64,000 nucleotides of DNA from VXYL01 sp965200375. GTDB lineage: Bacteria; Pseudomonadota; Gammaproteobacteria; Pseudomonadales; Azotimanducaceae. The stretch lies in contig OZ241353.1 in the NCBI GenBank assembly GCA_965200375.1, positions 1,488,001 through 1,552,000 of the forward strand, read 5' to 3'. The notes beneath the pieces were generated by a model. That model was given only the letters and a program-made list of their open reading frames with translations. It had not been told where the DNA came from and searched no databases. The position numbers and the translations under genes were made by a program. Every line of letters starts with the position of its first letter. The stretch's first letter is position 1. Below are positions 1 through 8,211 of the stretch, one piece after another.

Positions 1-287
1 AGCGCCGCCGCGAGATCTCCGGGACGTTCGCCGAGTTCCTCGGCGACCAACGGCAGATGCACGACGTCCGTTTCGCCGCAACGCCCTTCGGCGGCTACGG
101 CCTGACGGGCGAACTCTCTCAAGAGGCCAGTCTTGCCGATGCCCTGGATGCCGTCGATCAGCACCAGGCCGTCTTCCGGGTCCTGCTCGCCGACGAGGTA
201 CTCGAGGCGCGCATGGAGCGCCGCCAGTTCCGTTCGCCGCCCAGCGAAGTGGAGCGAGCGGGACCTGTCTCCGCCAAGCAGCGCCAT
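1..287 (-). CDS. AAA/STAND-type ATPase, N-terminal part (runs off the window)
   Basis: This is a partial gene of which only about the first 95 codons are present. The ATG at 285-287 opens a protein with an early FAGR segment (FAGRRTELAALHARLE, residues 14-29) followed by a Walker A motif, GIQGIGKT, around residues 49-56. The layout closely matches the ATPase at 55338-56507, which has FAGRAKELAALRRRLE and GVPGIGKT at the same spacing, so the two look like paralogues. Such AAA_16-like ATPases often act as regulators or as helper ATPases of mobile or defence systems. No partner domain is visible here, so the function is unknown. Confidence 0.7.
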   Translation of the reverse strand, partial: MALLGGDRSRSLHFAGRRTELAALHARLEYLVGEQDPEDGLVLIDGIQGIGKTGLLREFARQAVAAEGRCGETDVVHLPLVAEELGERPGDLAAA

Positions 288-376
288 GCGGCGATTATAG
301 GCAGCCGGTGGGTACGCAAGACGGGGACGCCAGCCGCCCGTTGGCAGGCGTTCCGCAAATCCAAGCTACCGTGTGC

Positions 377-1339
377 TCACTCGTCCTCCCGCGCCGGCGC
401 CAGCAACGCCTCGACGAAGCGCTCCGGCTCGAACGGGGCCAGGTCCGCCTCGCCTTCGCCGACGCCGACGAAGCGAACCGGCAGCCCGGTCTGCGTCGCC
501 AGCGCCACGATCACGCCGGCCTTGGCGGTGCCGTCCAGCTTGGTGACGGCCAGGCCCGTCACGCCCGCGGCCCGGTCGAACTCCGCCACCTGCGACAGGG
601 CGTTCTGGCCGACGCCGGCATCGAGCACCAGCAGCACCTCGTGGGGCGCCCCCGCGGCAGCGCGCCCCGCAACGCGCTTGATCTTGCGCAGTTCGTCCAT
701 CAGCCCGGCCTTGGCCTGCAGGCGGCCGGCGGTGTCCGCCAGCACCACGTCCAGCCCTCGCGCCTTGGCGGCGGCGATGGCGTCGTGGATCACCGAAGCG
801 GCGTCCGACCCCCTCTTCTGCGCGATCACCGGCACGCCGTTGCGAGTGCCCCAGGCGCTCAGCTGCTCGATGGCGGCGGCGCGGTAGGTGTCGCCAGCGG
901 CAAGCAGCACCGAGTGGCCGGCACCGCGCAACAGGTGCGCGAGCTTGCCGATGGACGTCGTCTTGCCGGCGCCGTTCACGCCCACCGCCAGCACCACCCA
1001 AGGCCGCTGCTCGCCGACCACGAAAGGCGCCGCGGCGGGTTCGAGCAGCGCCACCAGCTCCCGGCCCAAGGCGGCGTGGAGCGCCGCGGCGTTGGCGAGC
1101 TCGCGCCGCGAGACCCGAGCAGCGAGGGCCTCCATGACGCGCTCCGTGGCATCCACGCCCACGTCGGCGAGCAGCAGGCTCGTTTCCAGTTCTTCCAGCA
1201 CCGCGTCGTCGACGGCGCGTTCGCCGAGCAGCAGATCGCCGACGCCGGCGGCAATCCGGCGGCGGGTCTTCGCCAAGGACCGCCCAAGGCGGGACCAGAC
1301 GCCCTGCGGCAGAGGGGGCTCGCACTTCTCAAGGGCCAC
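377..1339 (-). CDS. ftsY: Signal recognition particle receptor FtsY
   Basis: The membrane-associated SRP GTPase receptor docks SRP-ribosome complexes for co-translational membrane insertion. The 320-residue protein has the helical N domain (residues about 15-100), then the G domain with P-loop GVNGAGKT (120-127), DTYRAAA, DTAGR and TKLDGTAKAG. It starts with GTG. The acidic A domain seen in E. coli FtsY (about 500 residues in total) is missing, so this is a short form, which is common outside enterics. It is divergent from rsmD across a 119-bp gap; the two genes are neighbours in many gammaproteobacteria. The usual downstream ftsE and ftsX are absent. Confidence 0.97.
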   Translation of the reverse strand: MALEKCEPPLPQGVWSRLGRSLAKTRRRIAAGVGDLLLGERAVDDAVLEELETSLLLADVGVDATERVMEALAARVSRRELANAAALHAALGRELVALLEPAAAPFVVGEQRPWVVLAVGVNGAGKTTSIGKLAHLLRGAGHSVLLAAGDTYRAAAIEQLSAWGTRNGVPVIAQKRGSDAASVIHDAIAAAKARGLDVVLADTAGRLQAKAGLMDELRKIKRVAGRAAAGAPHEVLLVLDAGVGQNALSQVAEFDRAAGVTGLAVTKLDGTAKAGVIVALATQTGLPVRFVGVGEGEADLAPFEPERFVEALLAPAREDE

Positions 1340-1458
1340 CGCCGCACCTCTGGCTTGGATTCTCTAAGACGCCATTGGCCCCGCCTCACGGGGCTGATCG
1401 ACTACGCCGGGCTGGGACGCTCTATCGGCGGCAAGCCCGCCGCGCATAGGATAGGCCG

Positions 1459-2025
1459 ATGCCGAGCAAGCGCCCTGGATCCTCTCGCACCCGCATCGTC
1501 GGCGGCAAGTGGCGCGGGCGGAAACTGCCGGTGGCGGCTGGCGTGCGGCCGACGCCCAACCGGGCCCGGGAGACGCTCTTCAACTGGCTGGCAGCCGAAC
1601 TGCCGGGGGCCCGGGCGCTCGACGCCTTCGCCGGCACCGGGGCGCTGGGCTTCGAGGCGCTGTCCCGCGGCGCCGCGCGCACGACCTTCGTGGAACGCGA
1701 TCCGGCCACGGCCCGCGCCCTGGAGACGCAGCGACTGCGGCTAGGCGCGGCGGCAGACGTCGTCTGCGCCGACGCGCTGCGCTGGCTTCGCCAAACGGCG
1801 GACGCCAGCTGGGAGCTGGCGTTCCTCGATCCCCCGTTCGCGACGACGTTGCTCGCCGAGGCGCTGCCGCTCGTGCTGTCACGATTGACGCCGGGGGGCA
1901 TCGCGTACCTGGAAGCGCCTCGGGTGGAGTTCCAAGCAGCCGTGGCCGGCGTTGGTCTCGAACCGGCGCGGAAGGCCCGCGCCGGCGCCGTGTGGTTCGG
2001 CCTGGTGCGCAAACCGCTGGCGTGA
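1459..2025 (+). CDS. rsmD: 16S rRNA (guanine(966)-N(2))-methyltransferase RsmD
   Basis: This enzyme methylates G966 of 16S rRNA (E. coli numbering) using S-adenosylmethionine. The 188-residue protein begins with the family segment RIVGGKWRGRKL (12-23). It has the SAM-binding loop DAFAGTGALGFEALSRGA (55-72) and the amino-methyltransferase catalytic motif DPPF (124-127). Length and order are standard. It lies head to head with ftsY, the classical arrangement. The downstream coaD usual in gammaproteobacteria is replaced by the accessory island at 2058-6297, whose first gene is convergent 32 bp away. Confidence 0.96.
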   Translation: MPSKRPGSSRTRIVGGKWRGRKLPVAAGVRPTPNRARETLFNWLAAELPGARALDAFAGTGALGFEALSRGAARTTFVERDPATARALETQRLRLGAAADVVCADALRWLRQTADASWELAFLDPPFATTLLAEALPLVLSRLTPGGIAYLEAPRVEFQAAVAGVGLEPARKARAGAVWFGLVRKPLA

Positions 2026-2057
2026 CGCACGCCGGCACTGGCTCGGCACCGGACCTT

Positions 2058-3374
2058 CTACCTGCGGATTGCTGCCTCGATCCGTTCCCGGTTCTGCAAC
2101 TGCCGTTCGACGACCTCCTCGGCAACGCCGAGGTCCGCAGCCATGTCGTACAGGTCCTTGCCATCGTTCCGCATGGAGAGGATCTCGTCGATGGGCGCGA
2201 GAAACTCGGCGGCAAACGCCCGCCCGGCCGCCTGCCGGGCAGCGTTTCGCAGATCGTTGACGGCAGACCGCTCCGCCGGCGGATTGGCGACGGCATCGCC
2301 CACCGCCCGCCCCAGCGCGAACAGCTCGCTTTCTTGGGCGTAGCGCGAGTTGGCGGTACGCAGATGCACATGCGCGGCCTCGCCGCACCACCGCACCACG
2401 GCCCGAACGCCGGAGATCGAGCCAGCCGTGTGGAACGCCGTGCCACCGAGACGGGCCGCCAAGGACATGACATCGAACCGCTCTCCGATGCCGATGTTCA
2501 GGCGTTGTCTCGCGGCGTTCGCACACCGATACCCGGCGCACCAGGGAGGCTCGCCCGTCGACGCCCTTCGCGAATCGGCCATGCCTCGGCGCAGATCGCC
2601 CACGGCCGGCAGAGACGACAGGCTCGACTCCCTCGCCTCCGCCCGGCGCAGCCACTCGATGACGGCACGGTCGGACGCAATGGCCCGTTGGCGCAAGACC
2701 GTCAATCCAGATAGCAGCTCGGCCAACGGCTCGCCGCTGAACAGCGCGCCTGCGCTGGCAATGAACTCGGCGTCCTCGTCCTCCACGCCATACGGATCTA
2801 TCCCGAGCGCACCGGCCGCCTCGCAGAAAGCAGACTCCCCGGCATTCCGGCGCGATGCCTGCACCCGCGCCCATCGCAGCTGCAGACCAGATTCCCGCAC
2901 CCCTCCCGCCGCCAGCTGGGCGACCACTCGTTCTACGAAGTCCGTCAGGGCGGCCTCCGCTTGGGCTCTAGTCAGCCGCTCGCCACATGGGACCGTGAAT
3001 CGCACCTTGGGGTTCTCGTATTCGATGGGCTCGCAGCGGGCCTCGAACTGCACGCCTTCATAAGCCAGCCGGACATCGGGCACGGCGTAGCCGCCACGGC
3101 CGTCGACGAGCTGCAGTTCCGTGTCGCGGCCCCCGAACAGACGCCACCAGTTGAACGCGATCTCCTCAGCGAGAGGATAGACGGACACCGTGGCCGCCGT
3201 GGCGGGTCGGACGTTCCTGCTGCCGGTGCCGCGGCCGCCCTTGCAGCGGCGTCGCGGCTGCTCGTTTTCGCAAGCGTTGCGGCCGCCGATCGAGATGGCC
3301 AGATCGGCTATGGTCGCCCGCTCTTCGGGCACGGCATTGGGGCCGTCGGTCAGCCAGTCGACGTCGAATCTCAT
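2058..3374 (-). CDS. Degenerate ImmA/IrrE-like protein, module partner of the small gene upstream
   Basis: The protein is 438 residues long. The start ATG at 3372-3374 overlaps the TGA of the preceding gene (ATGA), so I chose it over the longer open frame reaching 3503. The C-terminal third resembles the ImmA/IrrE (DUF955) metallopeptidase fold: an FALGRAVGD segment (about 352-360), then AFAAEFLAPIDEI (386-398) and a terminal helix like the family's 'F.VS...V..RL'. Where active members have HEXXH, this protein has RAVGD, so both histidines and the glutamate are replaced and it is probably not a zinc protease. The N-terminal two thirds, opening MRFDVDWLTDGPNAVPEERAT, I do not recognise. It may be a sensor or a structural derivative; the function is unknown. 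Confidence 0.75.
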   Translation of the reverse strand: MRFDVDWLTDGPNAVPEERATIADLAISIGGRNACENEQPRRRCKGGRGTGSRNVRPATAATVSVYPLAEEIAFNWWRLFGGRDTELQLVDGRGGYAVPDVRLAYEGVQFEARCEPIEYENPKVRFTVPCGERLTRAQAEAALTDFVERVVAQLAAGGVRESGLQLRWARVQASRRNAGESAFCEAAGALGIDPYGVEDEDAEFIASAGALFSGEPLAELLSGLTVLRQRAIASDRAVIEWLRRAEARESSLSSLPAVGDLRRGMADSRRASTGEPPWCAGYRCANAARQRLNIGIGERFDVMSLAARLGGTAFHTAGSISGVRAVVRWCGEAAHVHLRTANSRYAQESELFALGRAVGDAVANPPAERSAVNDLRNAARQAAGRAFAAEFLAPIDEILSMRNDGKDLYDMAADLGVAEEVVERQLQNRERIEAAIRR

Positions 3375-3790
3375 CTGCCCTGCGCCTTCCTCCGCTCGAG
3401 CGCGGCTATTTCGTGAAGCCCGGCCGGCCAGCCCTTGTACTCTCCCTGCACGGAGTTGACGCAACGGCCGATCCAGCCTTGGCCACAAGCATCTTGGTGC
3501 CACACGTGTCTCGGGAAACGCTTGTCTCCTTCAACGAACAGGAAGCGCCCAGCTGCGATCGCCTCCCGAATCCAACCGGTCGCTCGCTCCTTGTCCTTGA
3601 CCGTGTGCAATGGACAAGCGGTGGTGAGCTGCTTCTTGGGCCGCTGCAGCTTGCCCCCGGCACCTCCAACGCTGCCTTGGCCCCCCCACCACCGGCCCGG
3701 CTTGTGTTCCGGACTACCGACATAACGCGCTGCCGACGCCAGTTGGCCGAGATCTGTTGGCGGGTGCGAGTATGTGGTTGGCCGTTTCAT
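3371..3790 (-). CDS. Small basic protein of unknown function (YVGSPEHK motif)
   Basis: This is a protein of about 139 residues if the ATG at 3788-3790 is used. A GTG at 3926-3928, three bases after the DUF4143 ATPase stop, would extend it by 46 unconvincing residues. Visible landmarks are RYVGSPEHK near residue 21, GRWWGGQ, a TTACPL segment, and a compact end with WIREAIAAG, FPRHVWHQD and NSVQGEYKGWP. The aromatic and charged C-terminal part looks like a small folded domain. Its stop overlaps the start of the ImmA/IrrE-like gene (ATGA), so the two are probably translated as a stoichiometric pair. I cannot assign a function. Confidence 0.65.
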   Translation of the reverse strand: MKRPTTYSHPPTDLGQLASAARYVGSPEHKPGRWWGGQGSVGGAGGKLQRPKKQLTTACPLHTVKDKERATGWIREAIAAGRFLFVEGDKRFPRHVWHQDACGQGWIGRCVNSVQGEYKGWPAGLHEIAALERRKAQGR

Positions 3791-3931
3791 GGGCGAAGTG
3801 CCTACCTGTTCTGTGGGCGGCCCTAGCCTACCCGCTCGTGCTTCCCCATAGAAGGAGGCGACGTACGGTGTCGACAGGCTCCTTGCCATGAAGCCAGCCT
3901 CTCCCTCGAACACAATCGCCGTCTTCACGCC

Positions 3932-5161
3932 TTAGGCCCAGATCTCCCCCAACGGCAAGCCGTGCAACGCCGGGCCGAACGGCACCACATCGGCGCCGAG
4001 ATGCACGACCACGCCGCGCACGAACCGGTCGCCGGCAAGTTCGGCGAGCGCCCTCAGTCCGGCGAAGTGCTGCGGGCGCAAGGTGGCCGTGCCTTTCACC
4101 TCCACACCCACTAGGCGGCCGTCGCGGTCCTCGATCACCAGATCGACTTCGGCGCTGGCCTCGGTGCGGAAGTGGAACAGCCGGCAGCGGCGCCGGCTCC
4201 AGCTCAGCTGCTTGGTCAACTCCATCGCCACGAAGTTCTCCAGGACATGGCCGAGCGACGTCCGGTCCCGGCGCAGACGGGCCGCGTCCGCATCGAGCAG
4301 ATGGACGAGCAGCCCAGTGTCCACCAGCATCAGCTTCGGCGCCTTCGCCAGCCGCTTGCCGACGTTGGCGAACCACGCTGGCAGGCGCCACACCAGGAAC
4401 GTCGTCTCCAGCAGCGCCAAGTAGCGCTTCAACGTGGTTTGCGGCAGCCCCAGGGTGCGGGCGAGATCGGCGTGGTTGATCAGCTGCCCGGCGCGCGTCG
4501 CCAGCAGCGCGAGCAGGCGCGGCATGTCCAAGAGCCGTTCGATGTTGGCCAGCTCGCGCACGTCGCGTTGCAGGATCGCGTCGACGTAGGCATCGAACCA
4601 TGCGCTGCGTCGCCGGCCAGCGCGCCGGCCGCGGGCTTCCGGGTAGCCGCCGGCGCAGATGCGGTCCACCACGTCCGCCTCCGGGTCCGGCGCTTTGGCG
4701 GCCGACGGCGGTTCCGCCTCGAACAGGCGATCGACGAACGCCTCCCGCGTACCCTCGATCTCGCCCTGCGAGAGGGGCCAGAGGGTGTGCAGCTCCATGC
4801 GCCCCGCCAGCGACTCGGCGAGCCGCGGCAGCGACATCACGCCGGCGGAGCCCGTGAGCAGAAACTGCCCCGGGCGGCGATCCGCGTCCACGGCCGCCTT
4901 GATGGCCACCGCCAACGCCGGGGCGCGTTGCGCTTCGTCGATCACCACGGGGCGGGGCAGGCCCGCCACGAAGCCGTCGGGGGCGTCCGCGGCGGCAGCG
5001 AGAACCGCCGCGGTGTCCAGGGTCAGGTAGGACGCGGAACGCCGCTCGGCGAGGGCCTTCGCCAAGGTGCTCTTGCCGGCCTGACGGGCGCCTTGCAGGT
5101 AGACGACGGGCGTGTCGTCAAGGGCTTCGAGCAGTTGCGCGGCGGCATGGCGAGGAGTCAT
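3932..5161 (-). CDS. ATP-binding protein of the AAA_14/DUF4143 family
   Basis: The protein is about 409 residues from the ATG at 5161; an in-frame TTG at 5197 is possible but has no better context. The order is typical of the family. An AAA_14 domain carries the P-loop GARQAGKST near residue 23, a VVIDEAQRAP Walker B segment, and LLTGSAG. After it come a winged-helix stretch (LINHADLARTLGLPQTTLKRYL) and the C-terminal DUF4143 nuclease-like domain with FHFRTEASAEVDLVIE and VGVEVKG. These proteins are widespread, often horizontally acquired, and of unsettled function. It sits upstream of the two-gene module and may be co-transcribed with it (3-bp gap to the alternative GTG). Confidence 0.9.
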   Translation of the reverse strand: MTPRHAAAQLLEALDDTPVVYLQGARQAGKSTLAKALAERRSASYLTLDTAAVLAAAADAPDGFVAGLPRPVVIDEAQRAPALAVAIKAAVDADRRPGQFLLTGSAGVMSLPRLAESLAGRMELHTLWPLSQGEIEGTREAFVDRLFEAEPPSAAKAPDPEADVVDRICAGGYPEARGRRAGRRRSAWFDAYVDAILQRDVRELANIERLLDMPRLLALLATRAGQLINHADLARTLGLPQTTLKRYLALLETTFLVWRLPAWFANVGKRLAKAPKLMLVDTGLLVHLLDADAARLRRDRTSLGHVLENFVAMELTKQLSWSRRRCRLFHFRTEASAEVDLVIEDRDGRLVGVEVKGTATLRPQHFAGLRALAELAGDRFVRGVVVHLGADVVPFGPALHGLPLGEIWA

Positions 5162-5188
5162 GACGCGGAATCGTACCGGCCCGTGGCC

Positions 5189-5217
5189 GGAAATCAACCA
5201 TCATGTGGAGGATTTCC
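5189..5217. promoter_or_regulatory. Inverted repeat upstream of the DUF4143 ATPase
   Basis: GGAAATC (5189-5195) and GATTTCC (5211-5217) form perfect 7-bp arms separated by 15 bp. They lie 28-56 bp upstream of the chosen ATPase start. The spacing between arm centres (22 bp, two helical turns) suits a dimeric repressor. This is inference from geometry only. Confidence 0.25.
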
Positions 5218-5285
5218 GACCATGCGCTACCACGCACCGCCAAGGCCCCGCTGGAGGGGTTGGGCCAGCCGTGACTCGTCTAGCG

Positions 5286-5657
5286 CTAGCCGGCTAGCTC
5301 CCAACAAGCGTCCTGCATCGCCTCGCGCAGCCAGCCAATTGGCTCGGACGGAAGATGCACCGCCAAGGCTCGGCCCATGGCCCCACCACCCCACGCCTCC
5401 GCCACCTCCAACGCAGCCGCCGTCGTACCAACAGCATTGAGACGCCCGAGACAACCCAGCACCGACGCGGCGAAGATCGGCGGGTCCGCGTCCCGCAGCA
5501 GCTCATGTAGCCACTCCAAGTCCTTGCCGGAAGCGTCAAGTGCGGCTGCAATGGTCTGCTCCGCCGGATGGCAAATCCCGTCCTCAACGGAGGCTAGGTC
5601 AAAGTCGTTTCGCAACGACAGTTCGAACCGCGAGCGAAGGCAGTCAGTCAACTCCAT
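5286..5657 (-). CDS. Small protein coupled to the JAMM-domain gene
   Basis: The protein is 123 residues from the ATG at 5655-5657, with an alternative GTG at 5669. It overlaps the end of the upstream JAMM-domain gene by 14 bp, so co-translation is likely. The sequence is alpha-helical and acidic (LSLRNDFDLASVEDG, LEWLHELLRDADPPIFAASVLGCLGRL) and reads like one or two HEAT-type helical repeats. I do not recognise a named family. The tight coupling suggests it is a binding partner or substrate adaptor of the JAMM protein. Confidence 0.6.
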   Translation of the reverse strand: MELTDCLRSRFELSLRNDFDLASVEDGICHPAEQTIAAALDASGKDLEWLHELLRDADPPIFAASVLGCLGRLNAVGTTAAALEVAEAWGGGAMGRALAVHLPSEPIGWLREAMQDACWELAG

Positions 5658-6297
5658 CAAGCTTGCCACCGGGGTCGTAGTGCCTGCTGTACGGATTTAC
5701 CAGGATGTTGTCTGTAGAGAACACTTTCTCCTGACTCAACAAGACCTCGCCGACTGCAGCCGAGAGCCAGAACCTGAGATTGCCCACATTGAACACCAGC
5801 TTCGACTCGTCAGCCTTCGCAAAGCTGTCCTTGGGCTGGGACATCACCGTCACCGCCATGACCATGGCAATGGGTCTCGCCGGGTAGGAAAGCTCCCAAA
5901 GATCGTCATAATGCAAGATCATTCTCTGGTCGGCGTCCGAGAAATTCCATCCCTTGTTGGCGATGACATCCTTCCAGCTATCGTACGGGTGCGTGTGGAA
6001 AGCCCCGAGAAAATGGTAGTGGGGCGTCCAGCGGCGGAGAATCGAGTTCTTTACGCGGACGACTCTGTCGTCTACCTGAACCCAGTTCTCATCCCCTTGA
6101 GCCGACGTGCTGACGCTGAATTTGTCGACGTCAATGTACTCGACCTCCGCGTCCTCATCCTCGCGGCGACTGCCCCAGAGATAGCCGTGAATTTCAACGG
6201 GGCCCCAACTGCTTGCGTTCCCGAGCACGAAGGACTCGCTAGCCGCGAGAGCCATCTCCTCCATGGCATGATTCGATACCGTTACCTCGTACTCCAT
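5644..6297 (-). CDS. JAMM/MPN-domain (JAB-like) protein
   Basis: The 217-residue protein starts at the ATG at 6295-6297, seven bases after a strong GGAGAGG ribosome site; an in-frame TTG at 6303 lies inside that site and is rejected. It has the parts of a JAMM isopeptidase site: a glutamate in VEIHGYLWG (E35), AFHTHP (H101, H103) and SDAD (S120, D123). The loop between HTH and SxxD is about nine residues longer than in the canonical HxHx7Sx2D pattern. Bacterial JAMM enzymes deconjugate ubiquitin-like proteins or activate sulfur carriers, including in antiviral operons. No E1, E2 or ubiquitin-like gene is visible nearby, so the substrate is unknown. Confidence 0.72.
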   Translation of the reverse strand: MEYEVTVSNHAMEEMALAASESFVLGNASSWGPVEIHGYLWGSRREDEDAEVEYIDVDKFSVSTSAQGDENWVQVDDRVVRVKNSILRRWTPHYHFLGAFHTHPYDSWKDVIANKGWNFSDADQRMILHYDDLWELSYPARPIAMVMAVTVMSQPKDSFAKADESKLVFNVGNLRFWLSAAVGEVLLSQEKVFSTDNILVNPYSRHYDPGGKLDGVD

Positions 6298-6365
6298 CTT
6301 CAATCCTCTCCGTCACATACAACTAGCGAGCGCAATACACCGGCATCGACAAAATTGCCCGTCCC

Positions 6366-6788
6366 CTAGCGCCTGCGCTTCTTCAGTTCCTCCAGCGTCC
6401 GCTGCTGCGCGGTGGCGGCGGCCAGCTGGGCTTCCACGCGGGTGTAGTCGAGTTCCGCGGCGGCTTCGGAGAGGGCCCGTTCGGCCGTCTGCCGGGCCTC
6501 GATGGCGGCGGCTTCGTCGATGTCGTCGGCGCGGAGCGCCGTGTCCGCGAGCACCGTGACGATGCCGGGCTGCACTTCCAGATAGCCGCCGGAAGCGTAG
6601 AACACCTCCTCTTGGCCGTCTTCGCCCCGCAGATGCACTGGACCGGGGCGGATGCCGGTGAGCAGGGGCGCGTGGCCGGGCAGAATGCCGAGTTCGCCGA
6701 GGGTGCCGGTGGCGGAGAGGGCGGCGATGCGGCCGGTGAAGATCTCCCTCTCCGCGCTCACGATGTGGCAGATCATGGTGGCGGCCAT
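6366..6788 (-). CDS. atpC: F1 ATP synthase epsilon subunit
   Basis: The 140-residue subunit of the F1 central stalk couples rotation and can inhibit ATP hydrolysis. It has the N-terminal beta-sandwich (CHIVSAEREIFTG; GELGILPGHAPLL around 32-44; YASGGYLEVQPG) and the C-terminal helical hairpin (ALRADDIDEAAAIEAR, then a long helix to the end). It is the last gene of the atp operon, 37 bp after atpD. Confidence 0.97.
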   Translation of the reverse strand: MAATMICHIVSAEREIFTGRIAALSATGTLGELGILPGHAPLLTGIRPGPVHLRGEDGQEEVFYASGGYLEVQPGIVTVLADTALRADDIDEAAAIEARQTAERALSEAAAELDYTRVEAQLAAATAQQRTLEELKKRRR

Positions 6789-6825
6789 CGCTGCTCCTTG
6801 GGTTGCTGGCCTCGTGGTCGGCCGC

Positions 6826-8211
6826 CTACGCCGCGGCCAGCTGCTCCGCCTTCTTGCGGGCGTCGTCGATGGTGCCCACCATGTAGAACGCCTGCTCCGG
6901 CATGTCGTCGCAGTCGCCGTCCAGGATGGCGCGGAAGCTGCGCACGGTGTCCTCCCGGCTCACGTAGTCGCCGGGCTGGCCCGTGAACTGCGCCGCCACG
7001 AACATCGCCTGGCTGAAGAACTGCTGCATCTTGCGGGCGCGGTAGACGAGGGCCTTGTCCTCCTCGGAGAGCTCGTCCATGCCCAGGATGGCGATGATGT
7101 CCTTGAGCTCCTGGTAGCGCTGCAGCACCTCCTGGGCGCCCCGCGCCACCTCGTAGTGGTCCTGGCCGACGATGTTGGGATCCAGCTGGCGGCTGGAGGA
7201 CGCGAGCGGATCCACCGCCGGGTAGATGCCGAGGTCCGTGATGGCGCGGGACAGGGTCACCGAGGAATCGAGGTGCGCGAAGGTGGTGGCGGGGGAGGGG
7301 TCCGTGTAGTCGTCCGCCGGCACGAAGATCGCCTGCACCGAGGTGATCGAACCGGTCTTGGTGGTGGTGATGCGCTCCTGCAGGGCGCCCATCTCGCCAG
7401 CCAGCGTCGGCTGGTAGCCCACCGCCGACGGCATGCGGCCGAGCAGCGCCGAGCACTCCGTGCCGGCGAGCGTGTAGCGGTAGATGTTGTCGATGAACAT
7501 CAGCACGTCGCGGCCTTCGTCGCGGAACTTCTCCGCCAGCGTCAAGCCGGAGAGGGCCACCCGCAGGCGGCTGCCGGGCGGTTCGTTCATCTGCCCGAAC
7601 ACGAGGGAGATCTTGTCCAGCACCCCGGCGTCCTGCATTTCGTAGTAGAAGTCGTTGCCTTCCCGGGTGCGCTCGCCGACGCCGGCGAACACCGACAGCC
7701 CGGAGTGCTCGATGGCGATGTTGCGGATGAGCTCCAGCATCGTCACCGTCTTGCCGACGCCAGCGCCGCCGAACAGCCCCACCTTGCCGCCCCGGGCGAA
7801 GGGGCACATGAGATCGATCACCTTGACGCCGGTTTCCAGCAGCTCGTTGCCGCCCTTCTGGTCCTCGTAGGCCGGGGGCTTGCGGTGGATCGGCAGGCTC
7901 TCCCGGGCGTTGATGGGGCCCTTCTCGTCCACCGGATCCCCGAGCACGTCCATGATCCGGCCGAGGGTTTCCTCGCCCACCGGAATGGCGATGGGGCCGC
8001 CGGTGTTCGCCACGGCGAGGCCCCGCGCCAGGCCCTCGGAGGAGCCCATCGCGATGGCGCGCACCACGCCGTCGCCGAGCTGCTGCTGCACTTCCAGCGT
8101 GAGCCCGGTATCCGTCACCTTCAAGGCGTCGTACACCTTCGGCACCGCCTCGCGGTCGAACTCCACGTCGATGACCGCGCCGATGATCTGGACGATGCGT
8201 CCGTTTGACAT
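6826..8211 (-). CDS. atpD: F1 ATP synthase beta subunit
   Basis: The catalytic subunit of F1 has 461 residues from the ATG at 8209-8211, preceded by an excellent AAGGAG site at 5-bp spacing. It opens with MSNGRIVQIIGAVIDVEF, the normal N-terminus, and has P-loop GGAGVGKT, the catalytic GERTREGND segment, and ALLGRMPSAVGYQPTLA. Downstream is atpC. The reading frame stays open for a further 75 codons upstream into a winged-helix segment (8212-8436, annotated separately), with no stop between. Whether the cell makes a fusion, the short form, or both cannot be told from sequence; the short form alone would be a normal AtpD. Confidence 0.97.
   Translation of the reverse strand: MSNGRIVQIIGAVIDVEFDREAVPKVYDALKVTDTGLTLEVQQQLGDGVVRAIAMGSSEGLARGLAVANTGGPIAIPVGEETLGRIMDVLGDPVDEKGPINARESLPIHRKPPAYEDQKGGNELLETGVKVIDLMCPFARGGKVGLFGGAGVGKTVTMLELIRNIAIEHSGLSVFAGVGERTREGNDFYYEMQDAGVLDKISLVFGQMNEPPGSRLRVALSGLTLAEKFRDEGRDVLMFIDNIYRYTLAGTECSALLGRMPSAVGYQPTLAGEMGALQERITTTKTGSITSVQAIFVPADDYTDPSPATTFAHLDSSVTLSRAITDLGIYPAVDPLASSSRQLDPNIVGQDHYEVARGAQEVLQRYQELKDIIAILGMDELSEEDKALVYRARKMQQFFSQAMFVAAQFTGQPGDYVSREDTVRSFRAILDGDCDDMPEQAFYMVGTIDDARKKAEQLAAA

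Noticed and set aside
57..1744. Long plus-strand open frames opposite ftsY
   Set aside because: They are high-GC shadows of the ftsY and ATPase genes; their translations are arginine/alanine-rich with no domain.
3371..3928. GTG start at 3928 for the small module protein
   Set aside because: The 46 added residues look non-conserved. It remains possible because the GTG sits three bases after the ATPase stop.
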